From Sipunculus nudus (Eukaryota > Annelida > Sipuncula > Golfingiida > Sipunculidae), in NCBI GenBank assembly GCA_026874595.1, contig CM049318.1, forward strand, positions 9,278,741 to 9,342,740: a stretch of DNA of 64,000 nucleotides, written 5' to 3'. This document shows, piece by piece, positions 13,525 through 26,710 of the stretch. Under the pieces are notes generated by a model. It saw only the letters and a list, made by a program, of their open reading frames with translations. It was not told the origin of the DNA and ran no database searches. The number at the start of each line of letters is the position of its first letter. Positions within the stretch are counted from its first letter, which is position 1. A program made the position numbers and the translations under genes.

Positions 13525-14699
13525 AGTTATGTGGGAGTAAGCCATGCCTTTTTGTTCAAACAATTCGTCTCAACTTGGTTTGTAGACAAAACATACATAT
13601 CACAACGATATCATGGGCCAGAACGAATTCAAAAGGAGTCCGATATAGTGGTTCGAGATGGTAAGGAATGTGGTCCGAGATCGTCAAGCCTCTGGTCTGA
13701 TATTGTACTTTGTGGTCTAACTGGGTGTTGCCGAAATCGTGAGGGTCCGAGATCTCAATAAACCCCATACAAATGGTATAAGTTGTGAGTGCGTAAATTT
13801 AAGTGCATTTAGTAGACTCTGTGCACATTTACATTTTTAATCCGCATTCATATATATCTGTCTTGAGAAGAACAACGACATTACCGCTTAGCTGGTGCAA
13901 ATACAAATATAAGCTATGAATATCCCAATCACAAAATAAAGGATATGTCCTGTTAGTTATAACAAATTCCATCCATTAACAGCGGCAACAGTATTAAACA
14001 ATTGTGTAAATACATAAAGAGATGAGATTGCTGGAATCGCAAAACCTATAGAGTCCTTTCAAATTATACTTCTCCGACTTACAATTGGCGTTATGACCAA
14101 ACTGCAGAAATAATTGACCTTATCGCTGCATGATTATTATCAAAAAGGAATTGTTTTGTGTTGGCATGTTTATTTTGGAATCATCATCAATGTGAATAAT
14201 ATTTATATATAAATGCTGAATTTAGATTATATTTTTTTCGTGCATTTTAAAGTACTACCATTCAAAGGAATATATGTTCTGTCCTTGCTAATGTGCCCAT
14301 TCAAAAAGATATTTACCGAACAAATGAAACTGTAGACTATTTACGTGATACTTAGAACGTATTTCTGTGGGTTTATATTTATCATAATCTGAGCACACCA
14401 TCTTGGCGCATGTAAAATGCCTTACTCTCAAAGATTACACTTTGTCACACCCGACCCCGTTAGCATTTCCTTATTTGTAACATATCTGCCATCTAGTTAT
14501 AAATTTATTGGAGGTTTACATAATGGTGGCACACATTTTATACGCCATGGCATAAGGATCTAGGTGGTGGATGTCATCGCTCCATAGGACAAAGGTTTGC
14601 AATCAAGCATAAATAAAGGTCATATATCCATGCTTCCACGACTATGAACGCTGCATTCATATTATCTTCCCAAAATTTTATAAAGCTTCCATATATCCT

Positions 14700-15788
14700 A
14701 GAATGTTATATCGTAATAAGCTTGTTTACATGTATATATATATCAAGCTGTAGAACGTTTATCATAGACCTGATATGACATACAGTGTTGCTATTTGAAT
14801 ATGTCGATAATGCAGTTAATATTGCATAGAACGCATATACACTCTTTTTAGCTCTTGCATGCTTATATGTGACAAGACTTGTTCGTTTGTTAAATGTATG
14901 AAGAGTTAAAGCCAAGCAGGTGTCGTTTGTAAAATAAACATGTGACACTGATAAGATTTGTTTGCCTTCCTTATCAATGTATTTGAATGATAACACTCCG
15001 TATTAAATAAGAGTATTTATATAATGACAACAATGACAATATTAATTAAGTCCACCTGGCTCAATAATCAGCCCGTCAATCGATTATATCTCTGGGTTAC
15101 TCATGGAAGTACGTCCACAGTGTGTCATTTTATAAAGTATACATTATATGCCGGCATACACATACGCTTATTTACTTTGCCTGGACCTTGAAATTGTCAT
15201 TACGTCTATTTTAGTATCAATGCTACAAAGATTTTATTAGACATTACGGGTGGAGTTCAAAATAAACAAAACAAATACTACACGTTAACTCATCCGTCTG
15301 CATGAAGATAGACCATGCCCATTTTTGGGTAAATTTTCTCATCAGGAGATCCAAAGCCAAACAGTTAAGAAAACAACCAAAACAACATTGAGTACAGCAT
15401 TTGGTAAATAATAGAGGACGTGACATTTATATAACACACACCTGAATAAAATTTATTCCAAAATAAAAACATTTTTTGTTCGCCTGGCCGGGTGTCGGAA
15501 TTTTCTCATAAGAATAATATAGGTAACGCGTGATCAGACCGGGTTGTAGTCCATAATTACCATAATGTTTTACAGGCTGAGATTACATAACATTTGTTTT
15601 TATATTATATTTAACTAATATTTACTATAAACATTTGTTGGCGGAAAAATAAAAGCGCATGCAACTAATAAAAAGTCCTATGATGGGTATTATAAGTTTC
15701 CCCTTTGGAGTTATTCTAGGTCTACCGCCCTTTTATCACTGCGGCTGCCTTTTTAAACGAGTAAGTTTATTGTTTAGGCTCCAGCACA

Positions 15789-15864
<76 letters not shown>

Positions 15865-17100
15865 CTACTAGGAGGTAGATTTAGAAGTCTCTCAAGAAAT
15901 ATGACTGATTTGTTTCCCTACATGCAAATATAACATATGTGTGGGTCAGAACTGAACATGATATTTTTAATATAATAATGTCAAGTATTATGAATCATTT
16001 CTAGATAGTATATACATAGGCAGTCCCATAAATTATACTTGAGCAGGTCGACACTTGCCTGACAGTATAACCCAACTTATATTAAATAAAGCTCAAAGAG
16101 GCATAATACTTTTAAATACAAATAATGCTGATGCAGTTTTTTTGATGATTTATATCACTATAAATTACATAGTATATAGCATTTCCCATTCAAAACATTC
16201 TAGAGAAACTGGTTTGCGCTAGTTTCCCCTGTGAATTTTATCTAAATATCTTTAAACTGTCTTACTCACCTCGAATCATTTACATACTGCACGAAGAGCT
16301 TGTTCCGATGTGTGAACTGGTGTTGCAGGCGGGAGAATTTAAACCAATCTATAGGTCTAATAGGTCAGCTCTCTTATCAGCCCGGGCACTGCCTGTGGTC
16401 TCCTGCCGAGCACTGCTGCAGGAACATACTGGTCTGCCGGGGCGAGAGGGCGCAATCCACTAGCAATCCATTAAGGAGGTAATCACTGCTTCAGTCTCGA
16501 GTAAAGTGATACAGTATGGGTCTAAACCATGATAACCCGAAATATACACGTGATGTCACGCCTCAAAGTCAGGTCATATATTTTAATCTATTATCAATCA
16601 GTTAACCTCAGTAAATGTTTTGAACGCTCTCGCAGCAATAATATGAGATGTATTTATATTTGCATAATCTGAACTACTTGTCTAAAACAGATGAAACTAG
16701 TGGTCTAAGCCTCGGGGGAAGTCAAGTAATAGTTTATGATGGCTGTACAGGACTGGGATAAAAAAACCTTGTAAGTTGCATGAATATAACATACAATCTT
16801 TCTTATAACATTGAAACATGATGGAAGATATTAAACATGATTTTCTTATCATTCATAAAATGCTGTGTGTACGCTGTGTACATTATAATATGATATCTGA
16901 GAAATATTTCTTACCTTCCGGGAACTAAAATTGTACTTTGAGATGTTAAGTATGTAGCATCGATAAACATCTTATGACCTAGTTTTTTTCTTCTTTTCTC
17001 TCTTCGAAAGATGTCTCAGAATACTGTATACCATTTTCTTTTATTATCATTTTCATCATCGACATCTCCCGGAACTTGATATACAAACATGTACATGCAT
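14700..17100. other. intergenic, no gene seen
   Basis: About 14860-15200 aligns with about 28260-28560 (ordered motifs 'aataaacatgtg', 'gataagat' and a 'ggctcaat' block), extending the duplicated landscape. The rest holds a TA microsatellite and a relatively GC-rich stretch at about 16330-16480 that I cannot identify. No coding exon is supported. Confidence 0.5.
15793..15861. repeat. (TA)n microsatellite, interrupted
   Basis: Two TA runs separated by an extra A near 15830-15834. Confidence 0.95.
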
Positions 17101-17156
17101 GCAATAACGACAAAGTGTCCATTAAGATAAGGGTATTTTCCTTAAAAGAAAACTAA

Positions 17157-20100
17157 TTACATCGGCAGATTAATGGCTCTCCATTTTTGCAAATGCGCTT
17201 TCACTGTATTATTTTTTTCCGCGACCAATCTTTCCATACTTTCGATGGTACACACTTTCTTTAAGAAAAAGGACAGAGGCGGGGTTTCTTTATCCCGGCT
17301 TTTGAATAACACAAACATATAAATCAATATGAAGATATCAATAAGCGGTTTCCTTTCATTTTCAACATCACAACCAACATATACAATCTTTGGACAGAGT
17401 GCGGGTAACATGATTTCAAATTTTCCGGCCCACGTCTGAATTTGATTATAGAATGTAACAGCAACATGACATTCACAAAAAAGATGGACCGATGATTCAA
17501 TATTAGTAAAACAATAAGAGCATTTATTGGTTTCAGATATTTTCCATGTAAATAACAATTCATTGGTTGCTAGAATATTATGCAGCATTTTAAATTGAAA
17601 TTCACGCAGATACATATCACGAGTTGTATAGTATACATGAAGTGCAGCATCTTTCAAAGTTAATTTGTCGTTAAATAAATTTTGGAGTATCTTTATAACT
17701 ACTGGTTCTGATTTTTTATTTTGCAGAACATGGGTGTATAAGTGCTTAAATCCCAACTTTGTCAACTCAACAATCTTACCACTGATTGGTATTTTCAGCT
17801 GATTTCAGACATAACTATTAAAATCTTGAATATCATTGTTATTTTTCAAGATTGTAATCCATTGCTGTGGTATTGCCTTTTGAATGGATATCCAGTATAG
17901 ATACATTTTTTTGTATTCTTTGCTGGAACAGTCAACTATTTCTGATAGATATTTTAAAGAGCCATCGGCGTTATATAGATGATATAGAAAACGTATCCCT
18001 ATTTTATCTAGAAAACCAAAATAGACAGATTTTTTGATGTATTGATTATTCCAAATTTGCTGCAGAATAACTACCTCCGCAGATTGTGGGTCAGTAGATG
18101 TATACTTATCCCAGACGGCGAAACAATGACTGTAGAATTTAGAAATTTTTCGTGTGATACAACTTATATCAAAATTAACCCCCATGTTTTCTATACCACC
18201 CACTCTCTGTAGATAGAAATTAGGTACAACTGTGCTTTTTAAATTTGCCAAGTGTTTTAATCTGATCAGCCAAGATATTCTTTGACATTCTAAAATAGAC
18301 TCAACATCTGGTACTTTTATACCTCCATTTTCTGATTCACTTATCAGCACATCATATTTAATTTTCGGCTTACGGCCATACCATATAAAATCAACAATGC
18401 AGTTTTTCACCTTTTTGATAAAACGCCTTGGGGGTTCAAGAATGTTCTTAGTGTACATTAGTTTTGATATTCCGAAGGTTTTAATTATCGTGTTTCGCCC
18501 AAATATTGTCAGCCCTCTCGATTTCCACATATTAAACGTTCTTAAAATATTATTATAAACCTTTTCAAAATTCAACTCGTATGACAAATCATCCCTGTAT
18601 GTATACCATATACCTAGGATTTTTATAGCATCGGAATGAAGGTCAACCCATTTGATATTGTTTGAATATTCTAGCGTGTTCTTTCTCCTTCCCATCCAAG
18701 CGGCTTCACATTTATTGAAATTCACTTTCACTGAAGATATCATTGAAAAATCATTTAAAATTTGCAGTAATGCCTCCATTGATTTCAAGTTTTTTAAAAA
18801 GAATGTGCTGTCATCGGCAAAGAGACATTGTTTTAATTCAGTGCCGTTCATGACGATACCTTTGACCAAGTTAGATTGACGGACCATAATTGCCAATATT
18901 TCAATCACCAACAAAAATTTGTAAGGCGCAAACGGATCACCTTGTCTTGTTCCTCGCTCTAATTTAAAATACCCTGTGGTATAACCGTTGTTTATTATGC
19001 AGCTTTCTAATCCGTTATGTAATAATTTAATCCAATCAATAAATGTATTTCCAAATCCAAATTTACGTAATACAGTAAATAAAAATACATAATCAATTGA
19101 GTCGAACGCTGCCGCAAAATCGACGGCAAATAGGACAGATCTCATTTTCTATATAACAATAGTCTATTATATCGCTGATAAGACGAGTTGTATCAGATAT
19201 CTTTCGATCCTTCAAAAAAGCAGTTTGATCCTCGCCTATTAGACTAGGTAGTACTCTCTTAATTCGTCTGACTAGAATTTTACTTAAAATTTTGGAATCA
19301 ACATAAACTATACTAATGGGTCTCCATGATGATAAGTGTCTATTGTCTTTACCAGGCTTCTCTATCAACGTAATAACAGCTTGTCTTTGACTTGTCGTCA
19401 ATACTCCCTCATCAAAACATACATTAAAACATTCCAAAAGGTCATCTCCTAAACAATCGGAAAAGGTTAGGTAAAACTCTTTAGGCAGACCGTCGTTTCC
19501 TGGCGTCTTGTTATTTTTCATCTCATTTAAGGCCTCTATTATTTCAGTTTTGGTAACAATACCTTCACATAATTTAGATTCATTTTCGTATAATTTGGGC
19601 ATGTTCAAATTAGAATTACATCTAAACAATCTATTTCATCAATATCTCTTTCCCTAGCATACTTTTTCTGAAAAAAAAAATTTGATTTCTTCCATGATGC
19701 GAACTGGGTTTGTGATTTCATTATTAGATATAAAAAGTTTCCTTATCGTTGTTTTCTTTTTATTATGTTTCTGCAGATTAAGAAAAAATTAGAGCTACGT
19801 TCGCCCTCCTCAAACCACTGTACTCTAGATCTGACTATCAGTCCTTGGGTATGTTTCTCATAATATTCTTCAACTTCTTTTCTTATATGATTATACTTTA
19901 TATGGTTACATGGGTTGGCTGATAATTCATTTTCCGCTTGCATAAGTTGTTGTTATAGGATACGTAATCTCCTTTTTTGATTTTTTTTGTTTATTCTTAC
20001 AGTATCTCTTAGTAAATGTTTTTATTTTAAACTTTATATATTCCCACCATTGTTTTGCGTTAAGTCCATTTTCCTCCTCGCTTCTCACTACTTTGATATA

Positions 20101-20919
20101 TTCTTTCATTCCTTTTATATAATTCTGATCTTGTAGGAGGGAGAGATTAAATTTCCAGTGGGACGGTCCGTGTGTAAGGTTATTTATTGAACATATATCT
20201 GCGATAACAGCTGAATGATCAGTCAAGATAGCTGGAATAATTTGCACATCCTTTACAATGGTATTTAATTCAGAACTAACCAATAAGAGGTGCAATCTAC
20301 GCTGTTTGAAGGGATTGAACGATCGCCATGTATAGTTACGAGTAGACGGATTTCGAATTCTCCACAGGTCAATGAGATCAAAATTAGATTTTAAAGAATT
20401 CATGAATTTAACGGATTTGATTTTTAGACTATAATTTTTTTCTCCTGCGTCGAGACTTGACAGGCACATGTTGAAATTCCCACCCCATATAATTTGTGTC
20501 TCTTGATCTGTAACCATGTTTTGCAAATATTCACTCACGATATTGAAAAATAATATTTGTTGTTGTTCCGTGTTTGGGACATAAGTATTTACAATAATAA
20601 ACAAAGAACCTTGAATATTCGCTTTTATCAAAATAAAACGTCCATGCTCATCTATTTTACTTTCAATTTCAGCAAATTCAAGATTGTTTCCAATAAGTGT
20701 TAATACACCCCTTGCTAGGTTAGTTCCGTGAGAAAAGAAGGTGAAACCAGACCAGTCTTTTCTCTATTCACTTTCTATGTCCTCAGTACAGTGTGCTTCC
20801 TGTAGAAATATAATACTATCCGCACCTCTTTTGTTTTGTAACCAATTATATAACTCCCGTCTTTTCTTATTATTTCTAATACCCCGCACATTTAAGGTGA
20901 CAATAGAGAATTTTAGCAT
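17157..20919 (-). pseudogene. LINE ORF2: endonuclease-reverse transcriptase, disrupted
   Basis: The frame begins at an ATG at 20919 and ends at 17157, about 1,250 codons if intact, a normal length for this family. Order: APE endonuclease (20919 to about 20150), linker, RT with GTRQGDPFAPY and the catalytic FADDSTFF motif (open piece 17805-19145), thumb region, and a Cys/His zf-RVT-like tail with C-x2-C and H-x3-C spacing (17157-17765). Lesions: TAG at 20764-20766; a frameshift in the A-rich run near 19981-19988; TAA at 19953-19955; frameshifts near 19745, 19635 and 19140; TGA at 17805-17807. Two of four catalytic endonuclease positions also look substituted (GGNFN for GGDFN; RLH for RLD). It cannot make the full protein. 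Confidence 0.88.
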
Positions 20920-21038
20920 AGTTCGGTTTTCTTAAAGAAAAACAAAATTGATAAATAGTGGTTTCCTTTTTTTACAGTATTTAAAACATTTTTCCCGCTT
21001 CCGTGTAATTTGTTTATTACATTCACGGATCTCATTTT

Positions 21039-21565
21039 CTTATATGTAAAGACACTGTCTATTCCAATGTAAATGTTAAAAAGGTATAAGAGAATATAAC
21101 AAAGCAGTGGCATGTAAATGCCTGAATGAATTTAACAAAGTAATTATATAGATAAATAAATGAATATGTGTATATGTGTTTTAGTATGGCGCCTTTCGGG
21201 CGAATATATCCGGTTATTATCCCGAGTAGTGCCGAATTCTGAAAAGGAATAATTGAATAAGAGAAAGCAATCTTATTTCTGCGTTGAATTCAAGGTTCAG
21301 ATCGAATAACTCAATCTGACAGAAGCCGAAAAGAATGTATTGAGAGAAACAAGGGGACAGGAAGACCGGCTCCTTCTATTTTTATATTTCAGATAAAAGT
21401 CGATTAAATAAGACATATTCAAGGTGAATTTACGCAGATCGTTATCTCAAAGTGAATAAAAAAAAACTATCCAAAGTGAAATAATTAACCTTTTATGTTT
21501 TGTAACATATCTTTAACATTTATACAGATTGGTGATAAACAATCGAGGTCACCTGTGGACTCTCA
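21039..21565 (-). other. LINE ORF1-ORF2 spacer, not shared with copy 1
   Basis: The 1-1632 copy loses homology at the left edge of this stretch, after a 'ggatctcatttt' match. I see no conserved open frame in it. Confidence 0.5.
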
Positions 21566-22315
21566 TTACCTTGGAGTAGACGTGAGTTTGGGTTGTACAC
21601 TGGTGTGTTGGACATCCAGGGATTGAGCAAACGAAATGGGTGGATTACGTCTCAACTCCTCTAGCCAAGCATAAAATTTTTTCCCGGCAATGAATCGCAG
21701 TACCTTTGATGTGCGATCTCTCACGAAAACAACACCATCCATTGTCCAACAATCGTTAATGAGGTTGTCACGCTTCATGCTTAGAGCCGAGCGGAGCATG
21801 TTCAGTCTAGTCTTTGTGAGATCCTCATTCACATAAAGACCTTTACCCCGATCCCCGGCCATTCTGAGGCAATCTTTGCCTTTCATGAAGGCCAGTTTTG
21901 TTTTGTCAGACAAAAACTTGACAAGAATAGATCTCGGCTTGCCCCCTGGCAGGGTTCTACCTGTTCTATGGGACCTGTCAATGTCGTCCTTACTGATGTG
22001 AACATCCATCAGATTCTTGGCCATGTCTATAACTAGTTTGTCTATGTCCTCACCTCGATTCTCAGCCCATGTATTTGTGATCCTAACAGATTTTCTCCTC
22101 GAATACTGTTGTTGACTGGCAATTTCATCTTTCATCTCACAAACTGTGTTCTCCAAGTCCATCACACGTGTTTTTAGTTGTTCAACTTTCTGTTTATAGT
22201 CTTTCAACTTTTCCTCAACCGCTGCATCCACGATAGTTTTCAATGAAGTTTTAATAACTTCAGATTTCAGAGCTGCCTCTAAATATTTTGTAAATTTATC
22301 ACAGTCACTTATCAC
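21566..22315 (-). CDS. LINE ORF1 protein (coiled coil + RRM-like RNA-binding domain)
   Basis: An open frame of 249 codons with no stop, extending a further 70 bp or so upstream without an ATG, so the true start is uncertain. Residues about 35-75 form a heptad-rich coiled coil. Residues about 105-215 resemble the L1 ORF1p RRM-plus-C-terminal region, with IDRSHRTGR, RSILVKFLS and GLYVNEDLT motifs common in mollusc and fish L1-like elements. ORF1p of this family binds element RNA and acts as a nucleic-acid chaperone. The 650-bp gap to ORF2 is long for a LINE. This is the only intact frame of the element. Confidence 0.82.
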   Translation of the reverse strand: MISDCDKFTKYLEAALKSEVIKTSLKTIVDAAVEEKLKDYKQKVEQLKTRVMDLENTVCEMKDEIASQQQYSRRKSVRITNTWAENRGEDIDKLVIDMAKNLMDVHISKDDIDRSHRTGRTLPGGKPRSILVKFLSDKTKLAFMKGKDCLRMAGDRGKGLYVNEDLTKTRLNMLRSALSMKRDNLINDCWTMDGVVFVRDRTSKVLRFIAGKKFYAWLEELRRNPPISFAQSLDVQHTSVQPKLTSTPR

Positions 22316-22466
22316 AATAGTCTGATCACGTCCAGTTTGTTTTGGTTTTTGGCTTAAATTAGACAGAGGATACCAGGTATCGCTTTATATTGTATCGCAA
22401 TAGTATCGTAGGGGCTGCCTGCTACCCAGTCCTGTTTTTCTCCTACATTTCATGTATAAGGATGAA

Positions 22467-22587
22467 TTGCACTTTATTTTTTTTTAATAGTGGCATATTG
22501 TAAAGATGCCAAATTGCAACAGGATTAGTACCTGTAAAGCCACTGTATCATCATATCTGCCTCACTTTAAATATCATCATATCTATG

Positions 22588-22621
<34 letters not shown>

Positions 22622-25600
22622 TTATCTATCTATCTATCAGAAACGCACTGGGAGCTAAATGTTATTACCGTTGTATGTTCGACCCCGCGTATACGTAGTT
22701 GGCCAAAAGGTGTTTTGATCTGTGTCTGCATGTGCTCGCGAGTCCTGAACTATATTTACATATTACGGCTCCTAACGGTAGAGCACTTTATCCCTGTGTA
22801 GTTTCCAGATACCGGATTACCTTTTGCGTATGTTTGCGTACTGATAATATATAAGCGTATATCGAATATCAGGTTCGGGTCTCTGCAGCTAATTATGTTT
22901 CAAGGACAATGGTGACTCAATTATGTGTGATAAAGTACAACAATTATTGGTCACCGAATCTGGGATTTTATGGCTTGCAAAACATTCAACGCCTTAAAAG
23001 TAAACAATCAGTTGCCAGCTCTTTTGCGTCTCGCTGATATAAAAACATTTATCAGACATCAGTATGACCCGATCCTGGACTGTTTTTACGCTTGCAAAAA
23101 ATATGCGGTTACCTATATGAAATTATATTATATTCGTCTCGGGAGTTTTAGTTCCTTTATTATTAAACAGATTAGAATCAATATTAAACAAAGATTGTAC
23201 AGGACAATCACAATGATTGCTCCACATGATACAGATCCGTGATGAATGTCGTATACATGCTACGCTTAATCAAGAACATTGCCCAATTTTTAAATTAACC
23301 ACGGGTCTCATGTTCGTCTGTCTTCTTATTCTCTTAATATTAAAATATTCAGGTTTTACTGTAAACTAGTTCCATGGTGTTGTTTAAAATCATGTTGATG
23401 GGCGAGCAAGCAAATATGCATAGCTTGCATTATAAGCAGACAATATTTTGCCATACTCCCAATTTATATCATTCTTTATGTTTAATTATGCCGCAGCAAG
23501 TTCATCAGAACATGCGTTTGTTGTTACTCTGGTTTCAGACAGAGCGAACCTATCCACCATAACCAAATATTTATAATTTCCCAAATTAGCACACTGATGT
23601 CAGTTATTTTTATCTCTATTTAACTACAGTAAAAAAAATTAATACCCCGACCCGGAGGAAGGTAGGCTTCAATGAATGTACTTATTATCACATCCCACAG
23701 GCACATGGACCTGTTCACGTTTTGGGCGACTTGATATTATTTTTATATCAACGATTTGTACAGTATTGTATAAAATTGCATCGCTGATCGTTTTGCTCTG
23801 AAGACTGTTCAAAATATGTAAATTTGTCTTCTTTAGTCACATATTCTACCTTTGCTGGTATAAATCCTGTCTAGGATTAAATATTGGTGCACTTGGATGT
23901 TATATAAATACATATATATATATATATATTATAAACAAATATCCATATTAAATATTTACATGTCTAGCCTGTAAATGTATTTTTATCTTGCGAAAACAAT
24001 ATCTCTCTGGTACAAAATAAATGTATTATGACAAATCTTGGGCCGTGGAGCGAGGCTCTGTATATCTTGACCAACATATTCCCTGAAAATAGAAACTAAT
24101 AATGCCCGAACGGGTCTTGGATTTAAAAGATAATAAAAGAATGTAAAAGTGTTGCCAAAGAATTTGATATGATATTTAGACAAAGAAGGTAAAATGTTTC
24201 ATTTTGAGTGTGCTATATCCAACAAGTCTCGATAAGATTGTCTCGATAAGATTGACTCTATACCGTACTTGTGGAAAAAGATAACTTGTTACTTATCAAA
24301 TAACGATCACGTTTTTGGTAAAAGAGTCAAATGTATTACTAGTTTCAACACTGCAAGTACTCTTATTATTGTTATTTTATGGTTGTCATACCGGGTTGTT
24401 AAAGTGTAAGTCAATTGTGCGATTTTATGCATCAATTAATCAAAGGCTTTTTAACTTGCCATTAATCCACAAAGAAACATTTTGCACGGGTTGATAGATA
24501 TAATCATCTTACGTCTTATAAACCTATTTCTCAGTATGCAGAATGTTGTGTATGGCACTGTTAATTTCCCAACTTTCAGCTGATCAGTTAGTGATCACGG
24601 AATTACATTGTGACATTATTACTTTACTATATGGGATCAAGGTGTTATATGAGACAAAGGAAATATTATTATCCATAGTAACAGCTGATGACAATAACAA
24701 CATCTTTAAATATAGAATTGTTTGCCTGACAAAAAATCATCGGAGACAGCAATCATTCATCCAGCGAAGTTCCTTTAATACTCTGAGAACCTATGTTTGT
24801 GGTTGGTGTGGGGAGCCTTATCTTCCAGCGGTTTATTGGATAAAAAGGTACCAGTACTTATTGTCCATGATGTTAATGTGACGAGGTGGTAGACATATTC
24901 CAAGACAAACAATGAGATGAAGGTTAAGGATGTTTACACAGGAAAGTTAGAGGGTTTTGAGACCATGAAAAGGTGATGTTGATCGTCTAAAATATCCGCT
25001 TCAATTCAACATTTTAAGATACACAGGTTACAGCCATCACTCTGGTCACTATTAGGAAAAGATGCATCTATAAGTTAAGAACAAGTCTTAATCATCACAA
25101 GCGTAAGAACAAATTATATTATTTGTAAAACAGTATTGAAATCTTCTTTTAAGTTTTTTTTTCACGTAGCTATCATACAAATAAATGATAATGTTGGAAT
25201 GGGATATACTAAGTTATTATGGGAATCTGAATATACTGGGTGATAACGTGAGGCAGATATGAAACTTCAAAACACTACAGACTGTTTACGACGCGTAATG
25301 TTTTACACGGACGTCCGTTAGAGGTCCAAAAGGTCATATGACCAGTTGGGTCAACAGAGAATGGTTTGCGGATGCAATATAGTCCTTTATAACACGCTGA
25401 TACTCCCCATGTATAAGTAAATTTCCAGTCTTACCTGATGATCCAATTTTCCGAAAATGTTTACTATAGCAAATAAACATAACACTAGATTTCGCTTATA
25501 TCTTTTTGGCATTTATGGTGTTTAATTATGAAAATTATTTACGTTTTATAGATAAGGTAATATGGCGATAAATAGTGAACAACAAGTATAATTTATGTGA

Positions 25601-26710
25601 CCTTATAGGACTATCATTTGTTTAAGATAAATAAAAATGTATGCATAAATCCCGGGGAAACTTGTTCTAGCAATTAGCTGGTTTTATAAGCGAAACAGTT
25701 AAATAGATCTTAGATATTCTTATAGACAGAAGGTTTACCTGAAATGCAATGTGTGTTAAGTGTTGATTAGTATGTCCTGAAATGCAAAGTGTGTTAAGTG
25801 TTGATTAGTATGTCCCCTAAATCTTGTTTTGTTACTGGGCATATACTTTTCATCATCATTTGTCCGTTACTAATCGAAGCGAAAAAGCACCACAAGAACA
25901 TGTACTTAATTAATTCACTATAACCCCTCACAAGGTTTAGTATTTGTCCATGAATAAAACAGTTAAGGCACAGTTCAAGTTACAATCAGCGATCCGTAGC
26001 TGGATTTGTGGGAAAAATATATGTTGTGCTTATGCTCGATATCTCTGTTACTCCCTTTAGGAATGAGACACAGGCCACCTAGTTAAGTGTTGATAAAGTG
26101 AGTGTTTATCTTTGGCTCGTAAATCATTTACATAGCCTTTTTCCGTCAGTACTCTGATGGTCGCAATGGAATATCCTGGTTTCATATGTGGTTATACAAC
26201 AGTCCAAAAATAAATAATGGAACCTTAATCATGCCAAAGGCATGTACCCAGCACCTTGCATATTTGTAACCCTTTTTGCTGGATATCTCGCTGAATAATT
26301 ATAACAAACAACAGTAGGGATCGGGATGGACACTGACAGCTATTATTGTTCTTTAGTTCTGCAAGTAGATTAATTAATTCATGCTGCATGGGGCCCTGAG
26401 GTCAATATAAATCCTTGCGTTCATGTTTTAATACAGATACCGTGATTCCAAAAACCTATATGAGGAAAGATAATACACTGAAAATGATTGAACAGGATAT
26501 CTGATTTCCTGTCTAACAACCAAATACATAGTGACAAGCACCGAAACCATAAGCATCCTTGAGTGAAAAATGACAACTCAAGTTGCCAAAGATGGTAAAC
26601 ACAGGTCAAAGTATTCCTTGATGGTAATTGGTATGCAGAGGGTGCATTTAATAATCCCGTAGAAAAAGTTAGCATATTATAACATATTAATTGCATGTTT
26701 GCTGGTAGTT
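22467..26710 (+). repeat. segmental duplication, copy 2 (partner about 1779-6400)
   Basis: The anchors are given under copy 1. About 25670-25930 also matches about 11620-11860 and about 5480-5600, so at least three paralogous stretches exist. A remnant of the left part of this family appears again at about 38300-38500, next to the receptor gene. An internal 40-bp repeat ('cctgaaatgca..gtgtgttaagtg') at about 25738-25814 is a small extra tandem duplication. Confidence 0.85.
22588..22638. repeat. (CTAT)n microsatellite
   Basis: A tetranucleotide run with one TTAT variant. The sister segment keeps only a short degenerate version at about 2320-2345. Confidence 0.95.

Larger units (their letters stand above)
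12132..14700 (+). repeat. local duplication, copy 2, with unmatched insert at about 13.0-13.8 kb
   Basis: This is the partner of about 10100-11700. The unmatched part contains a (TA)n run and a (GA)n run followed by a stretch of mixed composition at about 13590-13770. I see no gene. Confidence 0.65.
17157..22390 (-). mobile_element. L1/Tx1-like LINE, longer copy 2 (ORF1 + broken ORF2)
   Basis: Reading the minus strand from right to left, the element has ORF1 (coiled coil plus RNA-binding domain), a spacer of about 650 bp, and ORF2 with an APE endonuclease, reverse transcriptase and C-terminal zf-RVT-like region. This order is that of L1/Tx1-clade non-LTR retrotransposons. The exact ends are not clear: I found no clean poly(A) (poly(T) on the plus strand) below 17157 and no clear target-site duplication. 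The element lies between the two diverged members of a segmental duplication. Confidence 0.88.
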
